Source: Galaxea fascicularis (lineage: Eukaryota > Cnidaria > Anthozoa > Scleractinia > Euphylliidae). Taken from it: a stretch of 64,000 nt of DNA. The first letter of the stretch is position 1. Each line of letters opens with the position of its first letter. A program made the translations under genes and the position numbers. The DNA lies in NCBI GenBank assembly GCA_948470475.1, contig OX419346.1, forward strand, positions 12,182,843 through 12,246,842, read 5' to 3'. This document shows positions 52,060-62,909 of the stretch, in pieces. The notes under the pieces were generated by a model. The model ran no database searches. It saw nothing but the letters and a program-made list of their open reading frames with translations, and was not told the DNA's origin.

Positions 52060-53075
52060 ACAGCCATTAAAATGCAAAATAAAGGTGAAACTGTTGAGTT
52101 AAAAAATTATCACAAGCAGATGCAAGTTCCTTTTGTTATGTACGCTAATTTTGAGGCTATAACCAACTGAAAAAGAATCTTATACAGACCCTTATAAAAA
52201 ACACACTGACTGTGGATATGGTTATAAAGTTGTTTGCTTTTATGATGATAAATACACAAAACCTAATCAGATTTATAGAGGAGAAAATGCTGTTCAAAAA
52301 TTCATTTTTAAAATGCTCGTTGAAATTGAATGGTGTAAAAATATAAACAAACAAACAAACAAACAAACAAATTCAACGGACCGCTTGTGATGGCTAATAA
52401 AGACGAACAATCTTTCCAGAATGAAAAAATGTCTTCTTGAATTCCCCGCACCCAAAAACTGACAACCACAAATGCGGTGCGGGATAAGCAGACAATTCTT
52501 AACCCATTTATTGAACTAACCAACTAATCACAAAGCAACAACAACTGTTTACACTGTTTAGACACCAAAAAATCAAACAAACTGTATACGTTTGATCTGA
52601 GCTGGCCAAAAAAAAAAAAATGAACAAACAAAACCACTTATTTTTTAAAAAAAATGTCAGATCAGGAAAACGCAACTAAAATCGTTACTAGGAAATAGAT
52701 TACAGGATTTCAAACAAAATATAAAAAGAACAAAATTTAACTGTCCACTGTAAAAATCCACAATGAAACTTGTTTACTGTCCAGGGAATATATACATGCT
52801 ACTTTACATATCACACTTTCTTGCCATAATCTCGTGCCGCACTTGAAACACACTGCCGACAAATACACCTGTGCTCGGGAATTCAAGAAACCATTTATCT
52901 TTTGTTTCATTACGCTTCGCTGCATTCAGGCAAAGATAAATGAACAAATATTTGTAGTAAAGAATATACAGATGAACATCTCAGAGTCAGAGATCATTGT
53001 CATATCACTGGAAAATACAGAGGATCAGCTCATAAAAATTGTAATTTACAACTCGAAATAAACCCTGATGAACTA
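52060..53075 (+). pseudogene. Protein-primed DNA polymerase B (Polinton-type), scattered fragments
   Basis: First fragment (about 52080-52330): KNYHKQMQVPFVMYANFEAI with the exonuclease-I region altered (AN-FE in place of AD-FE), then SYTDPYKKHTDCGYGYKVVC, FYDDKYTKPNQIYRGENAVQ. Second fragment (about 52960-53075): EYTDEHLRVRDHCHITGKYR, GSAHKNCNLQLE, the HNH/EndoVII-like insert typical of these polymerases. Between them about 600 bp are simple-sequence-rich and not homologous. Stops are present. Palm motifs are absent, so only the N-terminal part remains. Confidence 0.75.
52340..52955. other. Insertion-like interval in the polymerase relic
   Basis: Contains (CAAA)n at 52347-52372, A-rich tracts at 52608-52655 and no coding match, between two collinear polymerase fragments. 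Either a decayed insertion or replaced sequence. Confidence 0.4.
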
Positions 53076-53115
53076 AAGGGCCAATTATATCCCACAATTT
53101 CAGAATGTAAGACAG

Positions 53116-53860
53116 TCATTTCATTATACAGCAAATTGGGAAGGTCTCTAATATACAAACATGCAAATCAATACTATTCCAAACAATATGGGGAAAGATT
53201 GGGATATTCTCATCTTTAGCAGTCCAATAAAAGTCAGTTAAACGTAGCATCCGAGCATCATATAGGCTTCCAGGAAAACCGGAGGTAATAGGTAAATAGA
53301 GGCCAGAGGCATCAACTATTTCCTGTACTAAAAAAACTGTAGAAATGTTTCCGGTTGAAGTAATCTTCATCTTTAATTTTGAGTGCCTTGATAGGAACAT
53401 GGCTTCCGTCTATCGCTCCGACTACATTAGGTATTTCACTTTTATTGTTGGAGCCTTCAATTTTTTAGCGATCGCTGCTGCAGTAGATGGCAACTTGATA
53501 AACCCGTCTTGATGTCAGCAGATTTCTTGGAGAAATTCATGGCAACACTTTACGACAGTCGGTTTTGCCAGCCCAACCATCAGTCCGCACGAGCAGTAGT
53601 ACTCTCCAGTAGCTAGTCGCCAGAGACTTGCACCAACATGCTTTGGAACTGGAATGGTCCAACGAGCTCCACACATGTCCAATATACACAAACTGAGTCG
53701 GGTCGTCAATTGCTGTTGACGACCCATCTCACAGGATGTCGGGTTGTGAAGTTTAAAAAGGAAGTAAGTTTTACTACCGGAAGTCAAACGGCCTGGGGCA
53801 ACTTCAAATATCTCGACGGATTGTGACGATCCGATCAGGTCGTGACGACCCGTCATTTGA
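53116..53860 (-). pseudogene. Harbinger/PIF transposase relic
   Basis: Minus sense: RLATGEYYCSCGLMVGLAKP, TVVKCCHEFLQEIC, then across frameshifts FIKLPSTAAAIAK, NVVGAIDGSHVPIKAL (first catalytic Asp in GAIDGSH), DYFNRKHFYSF, IVDASGLYLPITSGFPGSLY and DARMLRL (second Asp region). This is the order of PIF/Harbinger DDE transposases. At least three frameshifts occur and the third acidic residue is not reached. Upstream coding overlaps GTCGACCCG-type repeats that also form tandem arrays at 56.2-56.9 kb. Confidence 0.8.
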
Positions 53861-54034
53861 AAAGTCGACCCGACTATTCGAATTGTCAGGTGGTGAGAGA
53901 CAGGAAAAAGCCTCGATGAACACTGGAGGCCGTGAAAAGAATAGCGTTCAGAAATGATGACTGACTGGAATAGCGCTCCGAAATGTTGAATGCTTCGTTG
54001 TTCAAGCTAAAAGCATCCAAACTCGTTCTACCAG

Positions 54035-54745
54035 CGTGAGGCCACAAACACGCTGTGCCGATGTATATCCTCCGTTCTAAAAGCGCGAGGCCACAAACAC
54101 GCAACACATAATGTATATTCCTCGTTCTATGAGCGTGAGGTCACAAGCACGCTGCGCGCAATGTATATAAAAATATGCATTGTTCTATAAGCGAGGCCAC
54201 AAACCCGCTACGCACAGTGTTTATTCCTCGTTCTATAGCTTGAGGTCACAAACACGCTACACACAATGTATATTCTCCCGGATATTCTTCGTTCTAAAAG
54301 CACGGGGCCACAAACACGCTATGCACAGTGTTTATTCCTCGTTCTATAAGCGTGAGGTTACAAACACACAGTGCACGATGTATATAAAAATATGCATTGT
54401 TCTATAAGCGAGGCCACAAACCTGCTACGCACATTGTTTATTCCTTGTTCTATAGCGTGAGGCCACAAACACGCTGCGCCAATGTATTTTCTTCGCTCTA
54501 AAAGCGCGAGGCCACAAATACGCTACACACAGTGTATATTCCCATTCTATAAGCGTGAGGTTACAAACACACAGGGCACGATGTATATAAAAATATGCAT
54601 TGTTCCATAAGCGAGGCCACAAACCCGCTACGCACACTGTTTATTCCTCGTTCTATAGCGTGAAGTCACAAACACGCTACGCACAATGTATTTCCTTCAT
54701 TCTAAAAGCGCGAGGCCACAAACACGCTACACACAGTGTGTAACC
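54035..54745. repeat. Minisatellite array, ~55-60-bp unit, first block
   Basis: Repeated units contain CGTTCTATAAGCGTGAGG, CACAAACACGCTACGCACA and TGTATATTC. Each unit has AGCGTG ... CACGCT that can pair as a short stem. About 12 units with two sub-types (AAAGCGCGAGGCC and ATAAGCGTGAGGT). Confidence 0.85.
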
Positions 54746-54749
54746 GCTG

Positions 54750-55065
54750 GAGGCGAACACTTCTAATTCACGCAATTAATTAAAGAACACTTTCCACTTT
54801 GTCGTGCTACAGCTACTGACGAGGCGAAGGTTTTAAATTGTTGTGGCGCGTTTAGAGGAAGCTAGTACGATTTTCTGGCAGACTACCGGTGACTGAAAGA
54901 ACGGACAACTACGAGCAGTGCGTCTCGTTGAAGGTTCAAACGTGTAAAAACAGAAAATGACATTTGCCAAGTGTCGCTTACAAAATGCAAATTGCGGACC
55001 TAAATTCCCGCACAAAACAGGCCCAGGGGAATACTAACTGAGGCCACTAAAACAATTAAGGTGTT
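54750..55065. other. Non-repetitive spacer between minisatellite blocks
   Basis: About 315 bp without the satellite unit. No coding motif was recognised. It may be an insertion in the array. Confidence 0.5.
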
Positions 55066-55069
55066 CGAT

Positions 55070-55500
55070 CCAACATAGTGTTTATTCCTCGTTCTATAAG
55101 CGTGAGGTCATAAAGACGCTACACCAATGTATATTCTTCGTTCTAAAAGGGCAAGGCCACTAACACGCAACACACAGTGTATATTCCTCGTTCTATAAGC
55201 GTGAGGTCACAAACACGCTAAGCACAATGTAAATCCTTCGTTCTAAAAGCGCGAGGCCACAAGCATGCTACACACAATTTTTATTCCTCGTTCTATGACG
55301 TGAGGTCACAAACACGCTACGCCAATGTATATTCTCCGTTCTAAAAGCGCGAGGCCACAAACACGCTACACACAGTGTATATTCCTCGTTCTATAAGCGT
55401 GAGGTCACAAACACGCTAAGCACGATGCATATTCCACGTTTTATAAGCGTGAGGTCACAAACACGCCGCGCACACTATTAATTCCTCGTTCTATCGAAAC
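55070..55500. repeat. Minisatellite array, ~55-60-bp unit, second block
   Basis: Same unit and orientation as 54035-54745, about seven copies. The sharp edges at 54745 and 55070 suggest that one array was interrupted. Confidence 0.85.
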
Positions 55501-55504
55501 TAGA

Positions 55505-56090
55505 ATGAACAGATGTCTAAACGTCGTTCTTCAAATCATGAATACGACCTGACAGGCGTGCTTTATTATTATGCTACGTATTTATCTCGTTAGTTTTAGT
55601 CATGAAGCATAACAAGCACGCTTAATGTCGCATATATACTCGTTCGTTTAGGCATGACATGAAACAGTGCGCGTATCTCAGGTAATAAATCTTTCTGATA
55701 TTGCACGAGACGAAACGAGTACACAATACATAGCGCTGCTAACTTCAGTTGTTGGTTTGCCCGTTGACGAAATAAGTGTACGACACATGTATACCTTTCG
55801 TTTGTTCAGCGGCGAGAAGACCAAATGGTTATACAGGCGGGCGGGGCTCGTCTCTCAACTACGTGACGAGAGTAGCGCATGACACATGTATGTAACTTCT
55901 TTAAACCATAAATCCAATGTCTGTACTCTCTCTTTCATTGGGAAAGTCATCCTTTTGAAGGTCACGTTCGCGCGCACTACAACGTGACCATAGATTGAAC
56001 ACAAACTGAACACTATGAAGAAATACCGATGCCGATGAAAATCAACAAACTACAGTTTCAAAATACGTGAAATATACCACAATAGTCCGA
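55505..56090. other. No gene recognised
   Basis: Sequence between the two satellite families. One plus-strand open frame (55667-55882) has no recognised motif. Confidence 0.35.
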
Positions 56091-56109
56091 AGAGTAAAAA
56101 AGTTCCTTG

Positions 56110-56960
56110 CATCTTTCCTTCGATTCATACCTCGTTATAGTATCCAATATGTCCAGTATCGGAAATTGCATTTCCAAAATCCTCCATTGGCTCCACATAC
56201 CCGAATTTTTCAAAGACTCCAGCATTTCCGAAAGTCGGGTCGACTTTTCAAATGCAACTCATCACAAACGGTATGATACAACCGACAACACTTTCCACGG
56301 TCTCGCGGCCTCCGGTGAACTCAACATACCCGATTTTTTCTGAGTCTCTCACCACCAGACATTTGCAAAAGTCGGGTCGACTTTTCCGATGATGGCTCGT
56401 CACAAAGTAGACCGGTCGTCATGACCTGTCAACATTTTCCAAGGTCGCGCAGCCTTCGGTGAACTCGACATACGCGATTTTTCTTAAGTCCCTCACCACC
56501 AGATATTTCCAAAAGACGGGTCGTCTTTTCAAATGACGACTCGCCACAAACTAGACGGGTCGTCACGACCCGTCAACATTTTCCACCGTCTCGCTGCCTC
56601 CAGTGTGCTCCACATACGAGTTTTTTTTCAAAGTCTCTCACAACCCGACATTTCTAAAAGACGGGTCGACTTTTCAAATGATGGGTCGTCACGACCCGTC
56701 AACATTTCGCACGGTCTCCGATGTACACCACATATGAGATTTTTTTAAGTCCCTCACCACCAGACATTTTCTAAAAGACGGGTCGACTTTTCTAATGACG
56801 GCTCGACACAAACTAAACGGGTTGTCATGACCCGTCACCGTTTTACAAACAGTTCCTCCAACCTTCTTTCATATAGAAACTTCCTGTTACTTTACTTCCG
56901 CTTCAACCACGACCTGACTTCCGCTTGACGGGTCGACTGCAGCAAAAAGTCGACCCGACT
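56110..56960. repeat. ~140-bp tandem repeats with GACGGGTCGAC / GTCACGACCCGTC motifs
   Basis: Five or six units, each with GACGGGTCGACTTTTCAAAT, a palindromic GGGTCGTCACGACCC, CAACATTTTCCAC and TCTCACCACCAGACATTT. The last unit runs into sequence that matches, in inverse orientation, the Harbinger relic at 53670-53860. Confidence 0.8.
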
Positions 56961-57239
56961 CAGTTCGTGTGTATTGGACAACCCTCACGAGCTGACATAT
57001 ATATTCACATGTATCGCGAGAAACTCCAGTGATCAAGTGTATTTTTACTTAGAAGCTGCTCAAACGAATTATGTGGTCGTGGAAATATCCAAGTCCTTCC
57101 TGGCTTGTGAGCAAGCTCATGACGAGCTCGTAAACGCAAATAAAACGCTGACAAACCATGCAGGTAACGTAGTTGAAAGGCCCTCTTCTGTGTCTTCTCG
57201 CAAAAAACTGTCGAATAATTAGCAGGAGAATCACTCAAA

Positions 57240-58225
57240 TTAAGCTTAAAAGATCTCGATTCGTGTCATCCATTTTGATCTGCACGTTTCCCGCCAAACT
57301 GCGGGGTCAGTGAAATCACATCTAATTATATTTTTACCCTGAGGGGTAATATGAAACCTGAGTTAAACCAAACCCAAGGTGTGTGTAACCACAGTATAGG
57401 GAATGCTAGTTCCTCACATTGCTTATTGTAACTGTAGATGCAGACTGTAGACCGTAAGTTGAAACTAAGAGATAAACGAACTAAAAGTTACAACATGAAT
57501 AAAAAAGAATTGTACAACGAAATGCAGCCAACAAGAAACGATGATAAAGATATTCTTGTGTTGTTATGTCCATGGAAATCTACATTCAACAGCTTTGGCG
57601 AGAGCTTAGTTTAACTAAGACAAAACCCGCACGTAGCTCGAAAACTAAGGTGGTAATTACATGCACAACACAACAAGACTTAAATAAAGGTGTATATTGT
57701 GATGAACATGATGTGGAATACTACCTACACACTAATTAACTCCAACTTAACACTAATCGGCACCCTGGGATTTTACATATTCCTGCCCCTAAGTGCGAAG
57801 TCTGAATGAAGCACTTACAGCAACGCTGCTAAGATCGTGCTGAAAATTAGTTAACAACCAACTTATCCATATTAAGGGACACTTACATAAGACATAACTA
57901 CAAAACTCTTAAGGAAACGTTGCTGAAATTAGAAATAGAAAATAATGCTTGTGAAAAGTTCTCAGTGTTTGACGTGCTTTGATTCCTCTTTCTCAACCAA
58001 CAGGGCGCTCGAGTACGGCAGACCTCAGTTTGAGTCGGACTTTACGAACGAAACCTTTTTTGTCCGGGAAAAGCTGATGAATCTTTCCAAGAGGCTAGTA
58101 AACCCGAATTGTGTTCTCAGCAGCAACTAGCACGACATCTCCAATTGGAAGATTTCTGCGGGGAGGTTGCCACTTCTTGCGGCTCTTCAGCAAAGGAAGG
58201 TACTCACAAGACCACCTCTTACAAA
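57240..58225. other. No gene recognised
   Basis: No coding motif, RNA or clear repeat. Open frames on both strands at 57005-57240 overlap each other without motif support. Confidence 0.35.
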
Positions 58226-58439
58226 AAATATCAGCTAAGTATTGGACTTGACACCAGAGACTGGCATGAGACAACCTTTCAGAATTGGGTCCAGATTAAA
58301 GAAAGGACTGCTTCGCTTAACACCTTTGCTGCTTATCAGTTTACTTTCTGCTGCACATTTTTTTGTATGGTTCTTTGGGCATTCCCCATCTCTTCTAAGG
58401 TAGTTAATGATGAGTTCCTGCCAGGGGACTTCAGTTGAT

Positions 58440-59960
58440 CGATTCCCTTCCGATCGAGGTTGTTTCGATAACATAAGATTCAAGCAATCGACTTCTTCAA
58501 ACGATGCCAGGTAGAGAACTTGTAGAAACAATCTATTTGCCCCGAATTGCACAATACAACCGATGCTGTCAAAAACATCGCCTGGGACTTTTCTTCCAGA
58601 TCAGGTCTAACTTCCGGGTTGTCATTCTGGATAACAAGTGAGGTATCGAATTCCTTTTGGCACTGATGTTCAGACTTCCACAAGAACTCTAACCCAAGTA
58701 GCCACCTCTCGCAGTTAAGCAATGCTTCAGCTGATAACCCTCTGAACAAATGGTCGCCTGGATTCAAGGTTCCCTCCACGTGGTAACACTGGTCTGGACT
58801 AGAGCTGTCTCATTATTGCAATGCAATTAGCGACAAAGATGTGCAAGCGCCTGTTCTCGCTTTTTTACGTAGCGCAGTATGGACATGCTGTCGGTCCAAA
58901 ATACGGAAGGGTTGCTGAGTGGCATTTCAATCTCTCACTTGAGCATCCTGTCATCACGGATGGATATGGTTGTAGCAGATAGCACCAAACGGGCGGGACT
59001 TAGCAAACAGGAATGCACAGTGCACTCTGCCCTCTGCCCTCTCTATTGACCAAACAGAGATAGACAGAGACCTACGCAACTTCTAACGTGGCAGAGAAAT
59101 GATTAAGCTGATTGGAAACCATGGGACCAAAGCCTTCTGGTATCACAGAATGATCAACAGAAAACGATGAAAGCTTTGGAAGATTGTTAAGCCATTTCTC
59201 CCAACTTGAACTGTACTTGGGGAGAACTTTGTCGTCCTATCCAAGCTTAATGGGGTAAAGATCTTGGAGAGCTTGTTTTGCTACCAGAACGAAAGGTGAG
59301 ACAATTCCCAGAGGGTCAAAGATTCTACTGACGACGGACAAAATGCCTCTGGTGGTCGAGGTTTGATGCAGGTGTCGAAAGCAAAGGTGTCTGATTTGAT
59401 GCACCATCAAATGCCAAGCGCACATTGGGCGGGTAACTCGTCTCTATGGAGGTCGAGTCTTTTGAACTTCATGGAACATTCTGATTCGGGAATGAATTGG
59501 AGAACCTTTCGACTATTGTTAACCCATTTCGTAAGCTTAGCCACCTTGTAAGAGTAGAGCTTACAAGTTGGTAATATCAAGAGCTTCTGAGGGTAGGGAC
59601 TTAAGACTCACATAGAAGTTTCTCTTCATGGTATTTATCACTTCGGGAGGAAAGTGACCCCTGCAGGTCGAAGTGCAAAATTAGCGCAAGCCAGTGATGA
59701 TATGGCTCCAAATAGGTGAAAAAGCGTCTGGTATTCTTGCATGTCTTGCACCATATGACCATCCTCCCACCAAAGGAAGCGCAGGAACGAACTGTCGTGG
59801 TCCGGAACTTGTACCTGAAAAAACATGGCTTCTATGTCTGCCATGACTCCTGTGCTCGTGAAACCTTAGCGCAACATGCTGTTGAGTGACAGTCCCTTGA
59901 ACTTTGTTGAGCAATCAAAGACTACTCTGATCCTTACTGGTTTATGGGGGTGATACATTC
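58440..59960 (-). pseudogene. BEL/Pao retrotransposon relic: reverse transcriptase and RNase H
   Basis: Minus sense from the right: ADIEAMFFQVQVPDHDSSFL, RFLWWEDGHMVQ (reverse transcriptase), HLFGAISSLACANFALRP (palm region, usually HLFG-T-SPSCANYAL), ... then [39 protein letters not shown] (RNase H connection), ... GTLNPGDHLFRGLSAEALLN, WLLGLEFLWKSEHQC and FSTWHRLKKSIA (end of RNase H). The order is right but many frameshifts and stops occur. It is a different relic from the gag fragment at 42.5-43.6 kb, since on this strand pol would have to lie at lower coordinates than gag. LTRs were not found. Confidence 0.85.
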
Positions 59961-60603
59961 CATGGTGAAGTATATACCATGCTTTACCCTCATCGGGACT
60001 TGCCTGGATTCCTTATTGTGACTGGGGTTTTAAAAAGTGGTGGAAAATAGTTATTTAGATCGTTATTTAGTCGCTCCCTTTTAAGTAAATAGGATTTACT
60101 AGGTTATTAGGTGTTGACAAATAAATTAGTTGGGTTTAAAAGAGTGTTTTGAAGCGTATCGTCTCTGTCGGTTAAGGTAAATGGTGATAATTACAAAGTC
60201 AAGTAGTCTTAAGGTTGGAGAAGAACACAAAAGAATACACATGAAGATCCACAATAATATTGAATAAAATGGAAACAACAATTTCTTCTTCGAAGTACCA
60301 TCGTTAATTCTTTATTTATTCGCTCATTTTTTGATGGCAATTTATGCCTTTTGGGCTATATTCCAATTCCACTGACCATTATGTACGATTGGGTGGTAGG
60401 GAGGGCCTTGCTGGAGCTGCAAAACAAAATGTGAAATCATTTAATTTAGCTGATGATTAATAGCTGTTTGTCTTATTGGGTTCTATCCGAGTCCGATCTG
60501 TATTATATAACTGAGAAAATTACTTCCTTGTCATTGTTTGAGAGCAGCCAATTTCATCTTTAATTCGTATAATTAATACTTGTGGGTTCTCAATTTTCTC
60601 GAG

Positions 60604-60761
60604 CAATAGGCCATATTCGTATTCTCGGTATTGACCTGGATCTAGCATGAAGTGGAGGCTCTTGCGGGGGAATCTTTTCATATGTAAATGTATTCCCCCA
60701 CATGAGCCTCCACTTCATGCTAGATCCAGTTCAATACCGAGAATACGAATATGACCTATTG
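60604..60761. repeat. 158-bp palindromic element
   Basis: CAATAGGCCATATTCGTATT at 60604 mirrors to 60761. The arms (about 70 bp, including TCTAGCATGAAGTGGAGGCT and GGGGGAAT) pair almost completely around a short AT-rich loop. MITE-like; no clear target duplication. Confidence 0.75.
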
Positions 60762-60769
60762 AGGATCTA

Positions 60770-62430
60770 CATAACTCGCGAATTTTGACAATTCTTTCAA
60801 ATTGCCCTCGCCTAAAGGCCAGTGCACTTTTTACAGAATTTTAAATATCAAAGTGTAAATCCTTAATTGCACTCGCATTCCTACGATTACCTATACTCAT
60901 TTTATGTTACATAACGTACGTTTAGCCATCAAATTGCCTTCATGTAGATACAAATTGCAAAAGCAAGACACGTTGAAATCTACACTTCAGTTAAATGATA
61001 ACAACAATTGCATCTTCGAAGTCATATCATCAAATTTTTATTTTTCCCTCATTTATTTCGTGCTAATTAAGATGGCTTGTTGGGGAAAGGTACCCCATAT
61101 TGGCTAGCTTCGGGAAGTGAGGTGTGTTCTCATAGCAACTTGAGTCGATCGAGTCAAAGAAGATTAATGTTATCTTTTTGTAGCGCTTCTTCTGCTTAAG
61201 AGTTAAAACTACTGAAGTTCGAGTGTTAAAGTGAATGCATGACTACTAGAATGAAGAAAACTAAAGTCAGTGAGGTCAGGTAATATTCCCAAGAAACGAA
61301 ACTAAAGAGATTTTCTATTTGTAGCAAGATTTGTTTGCATTAGGACCTACCAAAAAACCACCGGTCTGACCATGCGCGAATCTTTTCATTGAATGTTGCA
61401 GTTACCTTTTGCGCTCGCTTTTGAACCTTCACCTGATACACAAACAAGACAAATAGTTTAAAGTAATTTACTCAGTGACTGGGGACATAAAACAGGGCCA
61501 CATCGATTGTAGTTTCAGTTTAGTGGTAGTATGTTAATTTAGTTGGGGAACAAAATATTTTCCTAAATAAAAAGGTGGCCATTTGTGCTGCTGCATCTTT
61601 ACGTCACTAAAAAACGTAGAAATATATTGAAGGAATGTTATGTTTCAAAAAATCAATCGCACAAAGTCCTTTTTCTGTGGGGCACGTTAGAAATGGTCTG
61701 TTGTTTCAGCTTAATTTCGCCCATTAAAGGAATGGGCCTATTGTTTTAAGTGACGCATGTTGTCCACGCGTGATTTATTTAATCTAAGCTTCTCTTACGT
61801 TGGCCAGTTACGTATAATGTCTGTAATTCTATTGTTTAGTATCGAGTGTTGCTAAATAACTAGCATTGTATTCTATCCTACCCCAGTACTTCTACCATGG
61901 TCTCCTCATCCAAATACAGTATGTATCGTATATACTATCGTAGGAAAAGTAAGTCGTCGGAAAATGAAGGTGTTAGGTAAAAAAAGAGAGGTTTATTGGA
62001 ACCTTTATTGTACCTTTTTAAGAGTCCACTTACGCCTCGCCACTGGTCGTATCCAAATCTTCCTCATAGTGCCCACATTAAGATCCTCGAAACTGGCTTT
62101 GATGACTAGTAGGTTTCTAAAGAGAATAAAACAAAACTGTAACAAATTATGTACTTTTGTTATACTTCTGCACTATAAACAATTAAAAGAAAGCTTGTCT
62201 CCGAGCCAAGCTGTAAATTTTTAATCCAACAGAGAGAGGTAGAGGGAGAAAGTGAGGAGGGTATTGGGGGAAGCGATTAACCAAGTGTTTGAGGATGTAT
62301 GGCACTCATTTGTATCGTGCGGGTATCTCCAGTATCCGTAGCATAGTAGTATTTCTATTTCCCTCCCAGCTTGAGGCAAAAGCTCGACACCCTCACTTCA
62401 TCTCCATCCCTTGTAATAAATGGCGCTCCC
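60770..62430. other. No gene recognised
   Basis: AT-rich sequence. A block near 60985-61085 weakly resembles 60270-60350 in the same order (CAACAAT..TCTTCGAAG..TTTATTT), hinting at an old duplication. No coding motif. Confidence 0.35.
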
Positions 62431-62439
62431 ATTAACCAA

Positions 62440-62705
62440 GTTTGTACAAGAAAATCTTACCTGGAGTAACCATATCGATAAGTTTGCTAAAAAGATCACA
62501 TCCAGCAGTGCAGCCCTTAAATGGGTGAGACGTCGACCCTTTTTTGTATTAACAATGTTTTAGTCTAACCACATTTCGATTGTTGTGGTGTAGTCTGGAA
62601 AACTGTTCCATTAAGCTTTCCGATAAGCCCCAGAAGCTCCAAAATTGTGCAGCCAGGTTGTTGGCTTACTCAAGCTTTGACACTGATGCTTCTCTTCTAA
62701 AAGAT
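62440..62705 (+). pseudogene. Non-LTR reverse transcriptase C-terminal fragment
   Basis: Across a frameshift the plus strand reads LTWSNHIDKFAKKITSSSAA, PHFDCC-VVW-like sequence, then KLSDKPQKLQNCAARLLAYS and SFDTDASLL. This is the 'L-W--HI----KK---------R ... FDYC--VW ... L--KLQKLQNRAAR-L----YD-DA' end of CR1/L2/Jockey-type LINE reverse transcriptases. Only the last ~90 residues remain. It is unrelated in position to the LINE at 31-32 kb. Confidence 0.7.
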
Positions 62706-62909
62706 CGTTTTCACATGACGTCACGGCAGCCATGTTGGTGCACAAGGAGAACTCTATTTTTATACAAATACTTTCTTTTGTTTCATTGAACCAATATGGC
62801 CGCTGGTCACCTGAGTGAAAATGATCTATTGAGTCTTACTTACAGATGCAACGACCTCCCCCGTCACTTTGATATGGACGCCTAGCCCCGCTCCAGCTAG
62901 CACCCTGCA

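Noticed and set aside
54035..55500. CRISPR-like or coding tandem repeat
   Set aside because: Units are contiguous without unique spacers, and frames are broken by variable unit length.
57005..57240. Overlapping open frames on both strands near 57.1 kb
   Set aside because: No domain or splice context; likely chance frames in repeat-derived sequence.
58235..58552. Minus frame before the BEL/Pao RNase H relic
   Set aside because: I could not place it in the BEL/Pao gene order with confidence, so it was left out of the relic.
42540..59960. One large BEL/Pao element joining the gag relic at 42.5-43.6 kb and the pol relic at 58.4-60 kb
   Set aside because: Both are on the minus strand, where pol should lie at lower coordinates than gag. 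The order is the reverse, so these are two separate relics.
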